Source: CBDCME01 sp965218865
GTDB taxonomy: Bacteria; Pseudomonadota; Alphaproteobacteria; JAAXGF01
Reading direction: 5' to 3'
Assembly: GCA_965218865.1 (NCBI GenBank)
Contig: CBDCME010000069.1
Span: forward strand, 1 to 64,000
Length of the DNA stretch: 64,000 nt
Shown here: in pieces, positions 63,562 to 64,000 of the stretch
Layout of the letters: every line of letters begins with the position of its first letter
Position numbering within the stretch: position 1 is the first letter of the stretch
Made by a program: the position numbers and the translations under genes
The notes under the pieces: model-generated
Seen by the model: the letters and a program-made list of their open reading frames with translations, nothing else
Told to the model about the DNA's origin: nothing
The model's database searches: none

Positions 63562-63631
63562 ATTGTTGATAGGGGGCGCCAATGATCATGCCGACCACGG
63601 GGCGATGCCCGCCGCCGTGGGGGAAGGAAAA

Positions 63632-64000
63632 TCACCGCGCCACCGCACATTCGGCGTCGCTGCTGTCGCACCAGTCCTCGGCCCAATGGCGCATTATGGC
63701 GCGCGCCTCCGTCGATTCCGGCCGGATGAGCATGTCCCCATCATGCTCGTCTCCCGCGATTACGAGGCCCATATTCCTCAGTTCCACGACCGCGCTTTGG
63801 ATTCGCGTCAGCGAAAATTTCGTGGCCCAGGCGATCGACTCAATCGTGAAATCCATGTAGGGCACGCGGCATATGATCGCCCGGAGGACCGGATCGCGGT
63901 TGAGGCGGAAGATGGCATCGATGTCCCAAATCCAGGCCTCGATGTTCTTCGCCGTGATATCCTCCTTGGTCTCGATTTCAATTTGTTGCTTGAGGTAGCC
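63632..64000 (-). CDS. winged-helix protein, paralogue 1 (5' end beyond window)
   Basis: The visible 122 residues read IWDIDAIFRLNRDPVLRAII, then CRVPYMDFTIESIAW, a winged helix (SLTRIQSAVVELRNMGLVIA) and the tail RHWAEDWCDSSDAECAVAR. The frame stays open to the window edge with no signal sequence yet seen, so the start is outside. It is first of the three tandem relatives in transcription order. Confidence 0.7.
   Translation of the reverse strand, partial: GYLKQQIEIETKEDITAKNIEAWIWDIDAIFRLNRDPVLRAIICRVPYMDFTIESIAWATKFSLTRIQSAVVELRNMGLVIAGDEHDGDMLIRPESTEARAIMRHWAEDWCDSSDAECAVAR

Noticed and set aside
1..64000. CRISPR arrays
   Set aside because: No regularly spaced short direct repeats and no Cas genes were seen; the repeats found are palindromic or IS-derived.

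Overview
The window reads as a chromosomal segment of a GC-rich alphaproteobacterium, most like Rhodospirillales. The block gyrA-coaD-queA-tgt and the pair fdxA-carD are arranged as in that group, and a full tRNA-Lys(UUU) follows. The genome is full of mobile DNA. At least nine insertion sequences of six families (IS1595, IS5, IS1-like, IS630, IS4, IS110) sit in 64 kb, several with exact target duplications. Many host genes are broken by insertion, frameshift or in-frame stop, which suggests active IS expansion and gene decay.

Layout. 1-4480: AT-rich accessory DNA with broken small genes and a nest of elements (an IS5 element inside an IS1595 element inside a small Cys-rich ORF). 4631-6711: PilZ protein, CarD-type regulator, ferredoxin FdxA. 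6978-9301: an IS1-like transposon with a passenger gene and a tRNA/tmRNA-like RNA. 9351-11377: secreted CARDB-like protein, methyltransferase and small membrane transporter. 11691-12340: interspersed repeats and an IS110 scar. 12890-19138: core block gyrA, coaD, queA, tgt, and a SYLF-domain protein.

19269-31760: a 12.4 kb island in tRNA-Lys, bounded by a 48 bp att duplication. It has an integrase, an AlpA-like factor, portal, capsid, prohead protease and large terminase but no tail or lysis genes, so it looks like a capsid-encoding phage satellite or a reduced prophage. A 2.9 kb IS1595 transposon carrying a metalloprotease lipoprotein has inserted in it. 31905-36495: a DUF2971-like gene split by IS630, an orphan small terminase, an HU protein and a tautomerase. 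36607-41629: LysR regulator, a truncated SIR2-type gene, the second IS5 copy and a divergent TetR/OsmC pair.

41630-54008: two nearly identical IS630 copies in inverted orientation bracket about 10 kb with a GST, a PHP-type hydrolase, a complete BMP-type ABC importer with a cysteine hydrolase inside the operon, and an MBL-fold hydrolase. 54009-64000: an ExeA-like fragment, ParD with a dead ParE, a broken IS4 element, a SIR2 deacetylase next to a pyruvate kinase gene with a premature amber codon, and three related exported winged-helix proteins of unknown function. An IS110 element has landed exactly inside a palindromic repeat lying between these last genes.

Most notable for follow-up: the three exported winged-helix paralogues with a C-terminal two-cysteine motif; the tRNA/tmRNA-like RNA in the IS1-like element; the IS110 insertion into a hairpin repeat; the tail-less island; and the secreted protease carried as an IS1595 passenger.
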